From the NCBI RefSeq assembly GCF_003991205.1, contig NZ_RXOZ01000032.1:1-64000 (forward strand): 64,000 nt of DNA, in the 5' to 3' direction. The stretch is from Georgenia sp. SYP-B2076 (lineage in GTDB: Bacteria; Actinomycetota; Actinomycetes; Actinomycetales; Actinomycetaceae). Each line of letters opens with the position of its first letter. Position 1 is the stretch's first letter. Below the pieces are notes generated by a model. That model saw nothing but the letters and a program-made list of their open reading frames with translations, was not told the origin of the DNA and ran no database searches. Positions 9,064 to 18,224 of the stretch are shown here, one piece after another. The position numbers were made by a program, and so were the translations under genes.

Positions 9064-9833
9064 GAGATCGTCCCCAGCTCTCGGTAGTCGGCGAGCACGG
9101 TGTCGCCCGGGTTCACCCACATGGGCCGGGTGAACGACCCGGCGAGCACGATCTCACCGGCCTCGAGCCGGTCGCCGTGCTGCGCGAGCTTGTTCGCGAG
9201 CCACACGACGCCCATCGCGGGGTGGTTGAGCACCGCCGCGGCGACCCCGGACTCCTCGATGACCTCGTTGCGGTACAACAGCGCCGAGACCCACCGCAGG
9301 TCGACGTCGCCCGGGCGCACCGGGTTGCCGCCGTAGACCATCGCACCCATGGCAGCGTTGTCGCTGATGTTGTCGACGATGGTCTTGTTCTTCATCTCGA
9401 TCCGGGACGAGAGGACCTCCAGCGCCGGCACGACGTACTCGGTCGCCCGGAGCACGTCGAAGACCGTGGCGTCCGGCCCGTCGACCGGTTCGGCCAGCAT
9501 GAAGGCGAGCTCGACCTCGATGCGCACGTTCGAGAACCGCGAGTGCTCGATCACCGCGCCGTTCTCGAGTACCATGTCCGCGAAGATGGCCCCGTAGTCG
9601 GGCTCGTCGATGCCGGTCGCCGCCTGCATCACCTTCGACGTCAGCCCGATCTTGCGGCCGACCGGCCGACGGCCCGCCGCCACGGCGCGCCGACGCCACT
9701 CGTTCTGCACCGCGTACGAGTCCTCGATGGTCATCCCGGGGTGTCGCGCGCCCAGCGGCGGGACGGTCGTGCGGTCACGCTCGGCCACCGCGAGCTCGTC
9801 CGCGATCACGGCGATGGTCTCAGGAGAGAGCAT
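9048..9833 (-). CDS. hpaH: 2-oxo-hept-3-ene-1,7-dioate hydratase
   Basis: A 261-residue hydratase of the FAH-like 2-oxopent-4-enoate hydratase family. It has the family landmarks GRKIGLTSKVMQAATGIDEPDYG, IEVELAFML (metal ligands) and LAGSFTRPMWVNPGD near the C-terminus. It adds water to 2-oxohept-3-enedioate, giving the substrate for the adjacent aldolase, whose start codon lies inside this gene. The MTIEDSYAVQNEW segment is characteristic of HpaH/HpcG. There are 60 bases between it and the upstream dioxygenase. Confidence 0.9.
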   Translation of the reverse strand: MLSPETIAVIADELAVAERDRTTVPPLGARHPGMTIEDSYAVQNEWRRRAVAAGRRPVGRKIGLTSKVMQAATGIDEPDYGAIFADMVLENGAVIEHSRFSNVRIEVELAFMLAEPVDGPDATVFDVLRATEYVVPALEVLSSRIEMKNKTIVDNISDNAAMGAMVYGGNPVRPGDVDLRWVSALLYRNEVIEESGVAAAVLNHPAMGVVWLANKLAQHGDRLEAGEIVLAGSFTRPMWVNPGDTVLADYRELGTISCRFV

Positions 9834-9893
9834 CAGGTCCTCCTCGTCCTTCTGTCGTCTTAGATCCGCCGGCGGCCGGCCGGAACGGGGGCG

Positions 9894-11054
9894 TCACAGC
9901 TGGTGGCCGAGCTTGTACTCGCCCTGCTTCCAGCTCGGCAGCTCCTCGGGCTCGTCGCCCTTGCGGGTGTAGGAGAAGCCGTCGGCGCCGATGGTCACCG
10001 CCATCTCGCTGGAGTCGGTGCGCTCGACGACGGGCTTCGGGTTGCCGTCGAGGTCGAGGACGAGGGACGCCTCGGTGTACCACGACGGGACGACGGGGTT
10101 GCCCCACCAGTCGCGGCGCTGGTTGTCGTGCACGTCCCACGTGACGACCGGGTTGTCCGGGTCGCCCGTGTAGTAGTCCTGCGTGTAGATCTCCACGCGG
10201 TGACCGTCGGGGTCGCGCAGGTACAGATAGAACGCGTTGGAGACGCCGTGGCGGCCGGGGCCGCGCTCGATGTGGTCCGACAGGCGCAGCGCACCGAGCT
10301 TGTCGCAGATCGCGATGATGTTGTGCTTCTCGTGCGTCGCGAAGGCGACGTGGTGCATGCGGGGCCCGTCGCCGCCCGTCATCGCGGTGTCGTGCACGGT
10401 GGGCTTGCGGCGCATCCACGCGGCGTAGGTGGTGCCCTCGGCGTCCTGGATGTCCTCGGTCACGCGGAACCCGAGGTCCTCCATGTACGCCACCGCCCGC
10501 GGCACGTCCGGGGTGACCTGGTTGAAGTGGTCGAGGCGCACGAGCGCGCCGGGCGTGTACAGGTCGTAGCGCCACGCGAGCCGCTCGACGTGCTGGACGT
10601 CGTGGAAGAACTCGTACGGGAAGCCCAGCGGGTCCTCGACGCGCACCGAGTCGCCGATGCCCTTCGTGAAGCCCTCCGCGCGACGCTCGACCCGGCAGCC
10701 GAGCTCGGTGTAGAACGCGACCGCCTTGTCGAGGTCCTCGGGCGCGCGCACGCGGTAGGAGAACGCGGCGACCGCCGCGACCGGGCCCTTGCGCAGCACG
10801 AGGTTGTGGTGGATGAACTCCTCGAAGCTCCTGAGGTAGACGGTCTCCTCGTCCTCCTCGGTCACGACCAGGTCGAGCACGTCCACGTAGAAGTTGCGGG
10901 ACGCCTGCAGGTCGGTGACGACCAGCTCCATGTAGGCGCAGCGCAGGATGTCCGGCGGCGGCGCCGCGGGCGTCGGGATGCGGTTGGTCGCGCGGATCGG
11001 GTCCTCGGCGGTGACGACCGGCTCGGGGGCGTTCGGGGTGATGGGTGTGGTCAC
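9894..11054 (-). CDS. hpaD: 3,4-dihydroxyphenylacetate 2,3-dioxygenase (extradiol, VOC fold)
   Basis: A 386-residue type I extradiol dioxygenase that opens the homoprotocatechuate ring. It aligns without gaps, at a constant offset of 21 residues, with the known active site of the Brevibacterium enzyme (HPCD). Metal ligands H176, H235 and E288 correspond to H155, H214 and E267. The acid/base H221 and pocket residues N178, W213 and Y278 correspond to H200, N157, W192 and Y257. Whether iron or manganese is used (compare MndD of Arthrobacter) cannot be read from sequence. The extra N-terminal 20 residues are Pro-rich. It is followed by hydratase and aldolase on the same strand. Confidence 0.95.
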   Translation of the reverse strand: MTTPITPNAPEPVVTAEDPIRATNRIPTPAAPPPDILRCAYMELVVTDLQASRNFYVDVLDLVVTEEDEETVYLRSFEEFIHHNLVLRKGPVAAVAAFSYRVRAPEDLDKAVAFYTELGCRVERRAEGFTKGIGDSVRVEDPLGFPYEFFHDVQHVERLAWRYDLYTPGALVRLDHFNQVTPDVPRAVAYMEDLGFRVTEDIQDAEGTTYAAWMRRKPTVHDTAMTGGDGPRMHHVAFATHEKHNIIAICDKLGALRLSDHIERGPGRHGVSNAFYLYLRDPDGHRVEIYTQDYYTGDPDNPVVTWDVHDNQRRDWWGNPVVPSWYTEASLVLDLDGNPKPVVERTDSSEMAVTIGADGFSYTRKGDEPEELPSWKQGEYKLGHQL

Positions 11055-11086
11055 GTCAGCGTCCTTGCCTCTCGGTGATGGTGTTC

Positions 11087-12658
11087 TCAGCGCGGGTCGG
11101 GGTCGTCCAGGTCGGTCGCGGCGTGGTGCTCGACCTTGCCGAACGTGGGGTTGTGGACCTTGCCGAGCGTGATGTGCACGGCCTGCTGGTCGGTGTAGAA
11201 GTCGATCGAGCGGTAGCCGCCCTCGTGGCCGAGGCCCGAGGCCTTGACGCCACCGAAGGGGGTGCGCAGGTCACGCACGTTGTTGCTGTTCAGCCACACC
11301 ATGCCCGCCTCGACGGACTGCGCGAAGTTGTGCGCCCGCTTGAGATCGTTCGTCCACACGTAGGCGGCGAGGCCGTACTTCACGCCGTTGGCCAGCGCCA
11401 GGGCCTCCTCGTCGGTGTCGAACGGCGTGATCGCCACGACCGGGCCGAAGATCTCCTCCTGGAAGATCCGGGCGTCGGGGGCGACGTCGGCGAACACGGT
11501 GGGGGCGACGTAGTTGCCCGTCGGGAAGCCCTCGGGCCGGCCGCCGCCGGCCACCAGGCGCCCCTCGCCCTTGCCGATCTCGATGTAGCTCATGACCTTG
11601 TCGTAGTGCTCGGGGTGCACGAGCGCGCCGACCTCGGTGCGGGGGTCGTGCGGGGCGCCCACGACCACGCGCCGCGCCTGCGCGGCGTAGCGCTCCACGA
11701 ACTCGTCGTACACGTCGCGCTGCACGAGGATGCGGCTGCCCGCCGTGCACCGCTCGCCGTTGAGGGAGAACACGCCGAAGATCGTCGCGTCGATCGCGGC
11801 GTCGAGGTCGGCGTCGGCGAAGACGACGGCGGGAGACTTGCCGCCGAGCTCCATGGACAGGCCCTTGAGGTAGGGCGCCGCGTTCCCGAAGATGATCTGG
11901 CCCGTGCGGCTCTCGCCCGTGAACGAGATGAGGGGCACGTCGGGGTGCTTGACCAGCGCGTCGCCCGCGTCCTCACCGAGCCCGTTCACGAGGTTGAAGA
12001 CGCCGCGGGGCAGGCCCGCCTCCTCGAAGATGCCAGCCCACAGGGACGCCGACAGCGGCGTGAACTCGGCGGGCTTGAGCACGACCGTGTTGCCCGTGGC
12101 GAGGGCGGGGCCCAGCTTCCAGGACTCGAGCATGAAGGGCGTGTTCCAGGGCGTGATGAGCCCGGCGACGCCGATCGGCTTGCGGTTGACGTAGTTGATC
12201 TGGCGGCCGGGCACCTTGTAGGTGTCGTCGGCCTGGGCCACGATCAGGTCGGCGAAGAACCTGAAGTTCTCGGCCGCGCGGCGGGCCTGGCCGAGCGCCT
12301 GGGTGATCGGGAGGCCGGAGTCGAAGCTCTCGAGCTCGGCGAGCCGGGCGTCGCGCGACTCGATGATGTCGGCGATGCGGTGCAGCACGCGGGAGCGCTC
12401 GCGCGGCAGCATCCGCGGCCACGGCCCCTCCTTGAACGCGCGCGTGGCCGCCGCGACGGCGCGGTCGATGTCGGCCTTCTTGCCGGCCGCGGCGCGCAGG
12501 TAGGTCGTGTTCGAGACCGGGTCGAGCACCTCGAACGTGTCCCCGTCCACGGAGTCGACGAACTCGCCGTCGATGTAGTGCTGGATCCGGTCGGGCAGGT
12601 CGGCGGGCAGGTGACGGCCGGCCGTCGCGGTCGCCGAGTCAGTGCTGGTGTCACTCAT
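11087..12658 (-). CDS. hpaE: 5-carboxymethyl-2-hydroxymuconate semialdehyde dehydrogenase
   Basis: A 523-residue NAD-dependent aldehyde dehydrogenase. Landmarks include TPWNTPFMLESWKLGPALATGNTVVLKPAEFTP, the general base in MELGGKSP and the catalytic cysteine in LNGERCTAGSR. The C-terminus (PFGGVKASGLGHEGGYRSIDFYTD) is typical of HpaE/HpcC. It oxidises the ring-cleavage product to 5-carboxymethyl-2-hydroxymuconate. Its start overlaps the GntR regulator gene by 8 bases, and the dioxygenase begins 32 bases downstream. Confidence 0.92.
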   Translation of the reverse strand: MSDTSTDSATATAGRHLPADLPDRIQHYIDGEFVDSVDGDTFEVLDPVSNTTYLRAAAGKKADIDRAVAAATRAFKEGPWPRMLPRERSRVLHRIADIIESRDARLAELESFDSGLPITQALGQARRAAENFRFFADLIVAQADDTYKVPGRQINYVNRKPIGVAGLITPWNTPFMLESWKLGPALATGNTVVLKPAEFTPLSASLWAGIFEEAGLPRGVFNLVNGLGEDAGDALVKHPDVPLISFTGESRTGQIIFGNAAPYLKGLSMELGGKSPAVVFADADLDAAIDATIFGVFSLNGERCTAGSRILVQRDVYDEFVERYAAQARRVVVGAPHDPRTEVGALVHPEHYDKVMSYIEIGKGEGRLVAGGGRPEGFPTGNYVAPTVFADVAPDARIFQEEIFGPVVAITPFDTDEEALALANGVKYGLAAYVWTNDLKRAHNFAQSVEAGMVWLNSNNVRDLRTPFGGVKASGLGHEGGYRSIDFYTDQQAVHITLGKVHNPTFGKVEHHAATDLDDPDPR

Positions 12659-13373
12659 GGGTTGCCTCCGGTCGGGGTGCGGTCAGGCCCAGCGCTTCGT
12701 CTGGGTGCTCGTGGGTCAGGTAGGCGTCGAGGGTGGCCGAGCGATGGTGCCGCGCGGCCCTCTCGATGTCCGTCAGGGCGGCGCCGGTCTCGATGAGGTG
12801 GACGATGTTCTCGTGCTCGCGCACGGACTCCTGCGCGCGCCCGGGCACGAAGCTGAAGGTCGACTCGCGCAGGTGGCCCAGGCGGCCCCACTCCGCGTTG
12901 ACGAGCTCGAGCATGCGCGGGTTGGCGCAGGGCGCGAACAGGATCGAGTGGAACTTCTGGTTGAGCGCCGTGAACGCCCGGGGGTCGAAGTGGTCGAGCG
13001 TGTCGATCATCAGCGCGTTGACCTCGCGGGCGCGGCGCACGTCGGCGGTGGTGAGGCGGGGGGCCGCGAGGGCGGTGGCCGCGCCCTCGAGGATCGCCAG
13101 GGCCTGCATGCTCTGCCGGTACTGCGTGTCGTCGATCATCGACACCTGCGCGCCGACGTTGCGGGTGAAGGTCACCAGGCCCTCGGCCTCGAGCTGGCGG
13201 ATCGCCTCGCGCACCGGCACGACGCTCATGTCCAGCTCCGTCGCGATGGCGGCCAGCACCAGGCGGTAGCCCGGCGTGAACTCCTGGTTCGCGATCCGTT
13301 CCTTGAGCCAGTGGTAGGCCTGCTGCGACTTGCTCCGGGAGCCGTCGAGGCCGGGGGCCGCGACGTCCGTCAC
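12651..13373 (-). CDS. GntR-family (FadR/FCD) transcriptional regulator
   Basis: A 240-residue regulator. The N-terminal winged helix (AYHWLKERIANQEFTPGYRL...MSVVPVREAIRQLEAEGLV) is followed by an all-helical FCD ligand domain with the metal-binding histidine pattern (LNQKFHSILFAPC, REHENIVHLIE). The GTG start at 13373 overlaps the FAH-RraA gene stop as GTGA. It sits inside the catabolic operon, so it is a good candidate for the protein that binds the two ATCGTATACGAT palindromes (14903 and 18966), which match the half-site style of FadR-type GntR operators. That assignment is inference. Confidence 0.9.
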   Translation of the reverse strand: MTDVAAPGLDGSRSKSQQAYHWLKERIANQEFTPGYRLVLAAIATELDMSVVPVREAIRQLEAEGLVTFTRNVGAQVSMIDDTQYRQSMQALAILEGAATALAAPRLTTADVRRAREVNALMIDTLDHFDPRAFTALNQKFHSILFAPCANPRMLELVNAEWGRLGHLRESTFSFVPGRAQESVREHENIVHLIETGAALTDIERAARHHRSATLDAYLTHEHPDEALGLTAPRPEATHE

Positions 13374-14872
13374 CTGGCGGCGCGCCACGCGTCGTACCTC
13401 GCTCGCCACTCGGCGTTCATCGGGAACAGGCCGTCGACAGGGTGCCCCGCGGCGACCTGCTCGGCGATCCACGCGTCCTCGTCCTCCTGGGCGAGGGTCG
13501 CGTCGACCACCTCTTCCACGATCGACGGGGGGATGACGATGACGCCGTCACGATCGCCGACGATGACGTCGCCGGGCTGCACGGTGGTGCCGCCGCACCC
13601 GATGGTCACGTCCGCGTCCATGGGCACGTGCCGGCGGCCGAGGACGGCCGGGTGCGCGCCCTTCGTGTACACCGGGATGCCCACGGCGGCCACGGCGTCG
13701 TAGTCGCGGACGCCGCCGTCGGTGACGACGCCGGCGGCGCGGCGTGCGTGGGCGCGGAGCGCGAGGATGTCGCCGAGCGTGCCCGACCCCTCCTCGCCGC
13801 GGGCCTCGATGACGATGACCTCGCCCTCGCCGACGGCGTCGAACGCGCGCTTCTGCGCGTTGTAGCCGCCGCCGTGGCTGGCGAACAGGTCCTCGCGGCC
13901 CGGCACGAAGCGGAGGGTGCGGGCGGTGCCGACCAGCTTGGCGTCCGGGTGCATCGGCCGCACGCCGTCGACGGTCACGTTGTTCAGGCCACGCCTGCGC
14001 AGCTGCGCGCTGAGCCCGGCCACCGGGGCCCGACCGAGCTTGTCCCGCAGGGCCGCCGTGAGGCGGAACGGCTCCGGCTCGGGCTCCAGCCCGGCCTCGG
14101 CGCGCGAGCCCCACGCCTCGGCGCGCTGCCGGTCGTCGACCGCCGGCAGCGACCCCACGGCGCCGTCGAAGCCCCGCGCGCCCTGCGTCACGGTCGTGAC
14201 GAGCCGGCCCGAGCTCGGGGCTCCCGGCGCACCAGGCGCATCCACCTCGACCTCGACGACGTCGCCAGGGACGACGACGGAGGACCCGGCGGGGGTGCCC
14301 GTGAGGATCACGTCGCCCGGCTCGAGCGTGAAGTGTTGCGAGAGGTCGGCGACGAGCTGCGCGAGCGGGAAGATGAGCCCGGCGGTCGTGTCGTCCTGGC
14401 GGAGCTCGCCGCCCACCCACGTGCGCAGCCGCAGCGCGGCCGGGTCGACGGCGCGGGCGTCGACGAGGTGCGGGCCGATCGGGGTGAACCCGTCGCCGCC
14501 CTTGGAGCGGACGTTGGAGCCCTTGTCGTTGGCCCGCAGGTCGTACACGCCGAAGTCGTTCGCCGCCGTCACCCATGCCACGTGGCTCCACGCCTCGTCC
14601 AGGGTGATGCGGCGGGCCGCCGTGCCGATGACGAGCGCGACCTCGCCCTCGAAGGCCAGCAGCTCGGTGCCGGCCGGACGTTCGATCGTGCCGCCGGTGG
14701 CCGCGACGGAGCTCGACGGCTTGAAGAAGTACGACGGATCGGCGGGTCGGCGCCCGCGCTGGTCGGCGCGCGACGCGTAGCTGAGGTGGACCGCGATGAT
14801 CTTGCCGGGACGGCCGGGGAGGGCGGCGAACCGCGGGTCCGCGCCGTCGACGGTCATGGTGTCTTCAGTCAT
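13370..14872 (-). CDS. Fusion: FAH-family isomerase/decarboxylase (HpaG-like) with RraA-like aldolase domain
   Basis: One uninterrupted 500-residue frame with two catalytic domains. Residues about 20-240 are an FAH-family domain with metal acids E75 and E77 in FEGEVAL, ANDF at 105-108 and LTGTPAG at 190-195. This is the HpaG type that isomerises or decarboxylates 5-carboxymethyl-2-hydroxymuconate intermediates. Residues about 270-460 are an RraA/HMG-aldolase-like domain with GGVRDYD (R389-D390, the known catalytic Arg-Asp pair of the family) and GDRDGVIVIP. A Pro/Glu-rich linker joins them. It is first in the minus-strand catabolic operon, under the palindrome at 14903. No separate HpaF isomerase is visible, so the fusion may cover more than one step. 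Confidence 0.88.
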   Translation of the reverse strand: MTEDTMTVDGADPRFAALPGRPGKIIAVHLSYASRADQRGRRPADPSYFFKPSSSVAATGGTIERPAGTELLAFEGEVALVIGTAARRITLDEAWSHVAWVTAANDFGVYDLRANDKGSNVRSKGGDGFTPIGPHLVDARAVDPAALRLRTWVGGELRQDDTTAGLIFPLAQLVADLSQHFTLEPGDVILTGTPAGSSVVVPGDVVEVEVDAPGAPGAPSSGRLVTTVTQGARGFDGAVGSLPAVDDRQRAEAWGSRAEAGLEPEPEPFRLTAALRDKLGRAPVAGLSAQLRRRGLNNVTVDGVRPMHPDAKLVGTARTLRFVPGREDLFASHGGGYNAQKRAFDAVGEGEVIVIEARGEEGSGTLGDILALRAHARRAAGVVTDGGVRDYDAVAAVGIPVYTKGAHPAVLGRRHVPMDADVTIGCGGTTVQPGDVIVGDRDGVIVIPPSIVEEVVDATLAQEDEDAWIAEQVAAGHPVDGLFPMNAEWRARYDAWRAAR

Positions 14873-14902
14873 GAGCTCCCTCGCTCTTGCGTGATATCCG
14901 AA

Positions 14903-14914
14903 ATCGTATACGAT
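14903..14914. promoter_or_regulatory. 12-bp palindromic operator, copy 1 (ATCGTATACGAT)
   Basis: A perfect palindrome in the divergent promoter between the FAH-RraA gene (minus) and the MHS transporter (plus). It lies 30 bases upstream of the FAH-RraA start. It is identical over all 12 bases to the site at 18966. The sequence fits the GTATAC-centred operators of FadR/VanR-type GntR regulators, and such a gene (12651-13373) lies in the operon. Confidence 0.8.
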
Positions 14915-14995
14915 GACACCCGTCGAGGCAAGCCGGGCTAGCTCGGCGGTCTTGGTGAAGACAGCGACGTCGGATCGACACAGGAGTCATGACAC

Positions 14996-16390
14996 ATGAG
15001 CACCCCCAACGCCCTACCTCAAGGCGCGAGGCCCAACGGCACCGCAGCCCCCGCCGACGACCTCGTCGACCGCAGGCGCGTCGTCTTCGCGACCGTCATC
15101 GGCACGACCGTGGAGTGGTACGACTTCTTCATCTACGCCGCGGCGGCCGGGCTGGTCTTCGGCCAGATCTTCTTCGCCGGCCTCGGCGCGAACAGCCTGG
15201 TGCTGTCGTTCGCCACCGTGGGTGTGAGCTTCCTGTTCCGCCCGCTCGGTGCCTTCCTCGCCGGCCACCTCGGCGACAAGTACGGCCGCAAGTTCGTCCT
15301 CATGGTCACGCTCATCATGATGGGCGTGGCCACCGCCCTCATCGGCCTGCTGCCGACCTACGCCTCGATCGGCGTCGCCGCGCCGATCCTCCTCGTCGTC
15401 CTGCGCATCCTGCAGGGCATCTCGGCCGGTGGCGAGTGGGGCGGCGCGGTCCTCATGGCCGTCGAGCACGCGCCGAAGAAGAAGCGCGGCCTGTTCGGGG
15501 CGGGCCCGCAGACCGGCGTCCCGCTGGGGCTGCTGCTCGCCTCCGGTGTCATGGCCCTCATGGCGATGATCGCCCCCGGCGACGCGTTCCTCACGTGGGG
15601 CTGGCGCGTCCCGTTCCTGCTGAGCGTCGTCCTCATCCTCGTCGGCTACTACGTGCGCCGGAAGGTCGAGGAGAGCCCGGTGTTTGCCGAGCTGGCCGAG
15701 CGCAAGGAAGAGGTGCAGATGCCGATCATCCAGCTCTTCCGCAAGCACACCATCCTCGTGGTCGTCGCCGCGCTCGTCTTCGCCGGCAACAACGCGGTCG
15801 GCTACATGACGACCGGCGGATTCATCCAGAACTACGCGACCAACCCGGAGGGCCCGATCGCCCTCGAGCGCGGCCCGGTGCTGTGGGCCGTGACCGGCTC
15901 CGCCGTCACGTGGCTGCTCTCGACGATCGCGGCCGGCTGGATCTCCGACCGCCTGGGGCGGCGCTCGACCTACCTGCTCGGCTGGGTGCTGCTGCTCGTC
16001 GGCGTCTTCGCCCTGTTCCCCCTCGTGAACACCGGCACCATCTGGTCGCTGCTCGCGGGCCTCGTGATCCTCACGATCGGCCTCGGCTTCACCTACGGTC
16101 CGCAGGCGGCGCTCTACGCCGAGCTCTTCCCGGCCTCGATCCGGTTCTCGGGCGTGTCGATCTCCTACGCGATCGGCGCGATCGCCGGCGGCGCCTTCGC
16201 CCCCACGATCGCGGCCGCGATCGTCAAGGCGACGGGCACCACCACCGCGGTCACCTGGTACCTCGCGGGCATGGCCGTGCTCGGCCTCATCGCGACACTG
16301 CTGCTGCGCGACCGCACCGGCATCCCCCTCGGGCTCGCCCACGAGGCGGAGCAGGAGGTCAGCCCCATCCGCGGGCTCTCGAAGGTCTGA
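14996..16390 (+). CDS. MFS transporter, metabolite:H+ symporter (MHS) family
   Basis: A 464-residue, 12-helix permease. MHS landmarks are VIGTTVEWYDFFIYAAAAGLVF at the start of helix 1, HLGDKYGRK in loop 2-3, RILQGISAGGEWGGAVLM in helix 4 and GWISDRLGRRSTY in loop 8-9. This family imports small organic acids such as shikimate, proline, alpha-ketoglutarate and aromatic acids. It is divergent from the homoprotocatechuate operon and shares its palindromic operator, so uptake of the aromatic acid substrate is likely (inference). A GGAG lies upstream of the start. A strong hairpin follows the stop. Confidence 0.92.
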   Translation: MSTPNALPQGARPNGTAAPADDLVDRRRVVFATVIGTTVEWYDFFIYAAAAGLVFGQIFFAGLGANSLVLSFATVGVSFLFRPLGAFLAGHLGDKYGRKFVLMVTLIMMGVATALIGLLPTYASIGVAAPILLVVLRILQGISAGGEWGGAVLMAVEHAPKKKRGLFGAGPQTGVPLGLLLASGVMALMAMIAPGDAFLTWGWRVPFLLSVVLILVGYYVRRKVEESPVFAELAERKEEVQMPIIQLFRKHTILVVVAALVFAGNNAVGYMTTGGFIQNYATNPEGPIALERGPVLWAVTGSAVTWLLSTIAAGWISDRLGRRSTYLLGWVLLLVGVFALFPLVNTGTIWSLLAGLVILTIGLGFTYGPQAALYAELFPASIRFSGVSISYAIGAIAGGAFAPTIAAAIVKATGTTTAVTWYLAGMAVLGLIATLLLRDRTGIPLGLAHEAEQEVSPIRGLSKV

Positions 16391-16400
16391 GCCTCCGGGC

Positions 16401-16429
16401 GACCGGCGCCGGCTGTCCCGGCGCCGGTC
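16401..16429. terminator. Bidirectional hairpin terminator
   Basis: A perfect 12-bp stem GACCGGCGCCGG / CCGGCGCCGGTC with a 5-base loop lies between the convergent transporter and ThDP enzyme genes, reaching the latter's stop codon. There is no long T run, as is common in GC-rich actinobacteria. Confidence 0.7.
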
Positions 16430-18074
16430 AGCCGTTCACCCGGATGATCTCCTGCTGGTACGGCGCGACGACGGACCCTGAGATCCGCAGGTCGACCAGC
16501 AGGAACGGGCGCTCCCGCCAGGGCCGGGCCGCCCACGTCCTCAGCACGTCGAGGTCGTCGAGCGACCGCGCGACCACGCCGTGCGCCCCCACGGCGGCCG
16601 CGAGACCAGCGAAGTCCACCTCGGGGATCAGCATCGGCTCCCTCGCGAGCCCCTTGAGCCCGTAGAGGTTCACCTCGGCGCCGTAGGCGGCGTCGTTCCA
16701 GACGACCGCGAGGCCGCGGCCGCCCGCGACCCGCACGGCCGACTCGAGGTCGGCGAGGGCCATCAGGCCGCCGCCGTCGCCGGTGGTCAGCACGACGGTC
16801 GCCTCCGGCCTGGCGAGCGCCGCACCCAGGACGCTCGGGAACCCCAGCCCGATCGCCTGGAACGCGGTGCCGACCATGATCATGCGATCGGGCGCGGCCA
16901 CCGGCCAGTACATGTTCGCCCAGCCGATGAAGTGCCCCCCGTCCGAGACGACCACACGATCCTCCGGCAGCAGCTCCCCGAGGCGCTTGGCCGCCGAGCG
17001 CGGGTCGAGCCGGCCGTCCGGGGCCGCCGCGTCGCCGGGCTCGTACTGGCGGGCGGCGGTGAGGTCGACCGACTCCCGCCAGCCGCTCGGGGTCGCGCCC
17101 GCGAGCGCGGCCGTGATCCCCGCCGCGACCACCGCGGCGTCCCCACGCACGTACCCGCCGACGTTCGGGTGGGTCGCCGCCGGGGCGACGTCGACCTGGA
17201 AGACGCGGGCGCCCGGCGCGAACAGGTCGCCGAAGCGCATCGTGAACTGGTTGAGGGAGGCGCCGAGCACGACGGCGACGTCGGCCTCGCGCACGAGCGC
17301 CATCGCCCCCTCGGCGCCGAAGCCGCCGGCCACACCGAGGTCGAACTCGGCGGCCGGGAACACCCCGCGCCCCAGCGCGGTCGTGACCGTGAGCGCGCCG
17401 GTCGCGTCGGCGAGCGCGCCGAGGGACTCCCCCGCGCCGGCGGTCCACGCGCCGCGGCCCGCGAGGAGGAGGGGCCGGCGGGCCGCCGCGAGCGCCGCCG
17501 CGATGTCGCGTACGACCTGCTCGGCGAACGGCCCGCGGGGCGCCAGGGGCCGGGGCAGGCGAAGGGCCGGCGCCGGCGGAACCGGCCCGGCGTCGAGCGC
17601 GGCGATGTCGTACGGGATCGCGAGCACCGCGGGGACGCGATAGGTCAGCGCGTGCTCGACCGCGATCGCGGTGGTGGCCGCGGCGTCCGTGCGCCCCGCC
17701 GTGTAGGTGCGCGCGCCCACGGCCGACGCCATCGCGATCTGGTCGACGTCCCACGGGCGCGGCCCCGACGTCGGCTCGTCGCCGACGACGAGCACGAGGG
17801 GCACCTGGGCCTGCACGGCCTCGGCCAGCGCCGTGAGGGTGTTCGTGAACCCGGCGCCGTACGTCGCGGTCGCCGCGGCGACGCGCCCGGACGCCCGGTG
17901 GAAGGCGTCGGCGGCGACGACGCCGCCCGCCTCGTGCCGCACCGCGGTGAACCGTGCGTGGGTCTGGCGCTCGAGCGCGTCGAGGAAGTACGCGTTGCCG
18001 TTGCCCATCACGCCGAAGACGTGGTCGACGTGGGCGGCGAGGGTGGCGGCGACATGGGCGGAGACCGTGGGCAT
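16428..18074 (-). CDS. Thiamine diphosphate-dependent enzyme (acetolactate synthase / 2-oxoacid decarboxylase superfamily)
   Basis: A 548-residue three-domain ThDP enzyme. The N-terminal pyrimidine-binding domain holds the activating glutamate in VRHEAGG. The C-terminal domain has the GDG...N ThDP/Mg motif (TTGDGGGLMALADLESA then WNDAAYG). Between them is the central Rossmann-like domain. It is not a clear IlvB: it lacks an adjacent regulatory subunit and lies in an aromatic catabolic region. It could decarboxylate an aryl-2-oxoacid (phenylpyruvate or benzoylformate type) to feed the pathway, but the substrate is unproven. The ATG at 18074 gives the normal N-terminus. The IclR gene follows upstream on the same strand after 150 bases. 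Confidence 0.85.
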   Translation of the reverse strand: MPTVSAHVAATLAAHVDHVFGVMGNGNAYFLDALERQTHARFTAVRHEAGGVVAADAFHRASGRVAAATATYGAGFTNTLTALAEAVQAQVPLVLVVGDEPTSGPRPWDVDQIAMASAVGARTYTAGRTDAAATTAIAVEHALTYRVPAVLAIPYDIAALDAGPVPPAPALRLPRPLAPRGPFAEQVVRDIAAALAAARRPLLLAGRGAWTAGAGESLGALADATGALTVTTALGRGVFPAAEFDLGVAGGFGAEGAMALVREADVAVVLGASLNQFTMRFGDLFAPGARVFQVDVAPAATHPNVGGYVRGDAAVVAAGITAALAGATPSGWRESVDLTAARQYEPGDAAAPDGRLDPRSAAKRLGELLPEDRVVVSDGGHFIGWANMYWPVAAPDRMIMVGTAFQAIGLGFPSVLGAALARPEATVVLTTGDGGGLMALADLESAVRVAGGRGLAVVWNDAAYGAEVNLYGLKGLAREPMLIPEVDFAGLAAAVGAHGVVARSLDDLDVLRTWAARPWRERPFLLVDLRISGSVVAPYQQEIIRVNG

Positions 18075-18224
18075 GAGAAGCCTTCGAGACGGGGCGGCGT
18101 GGTCCGTCCGTGTCCCGCGCGGCGGTGCGCGAGGGGGCTGCCTCCGGGTGCCGGGCACCCGTCGTCACGGACGGGGCTCATGCTAGGGCGTGTCGCGGCG
18201 GGGCTCCCGGCCGTGGGCGTCGCG

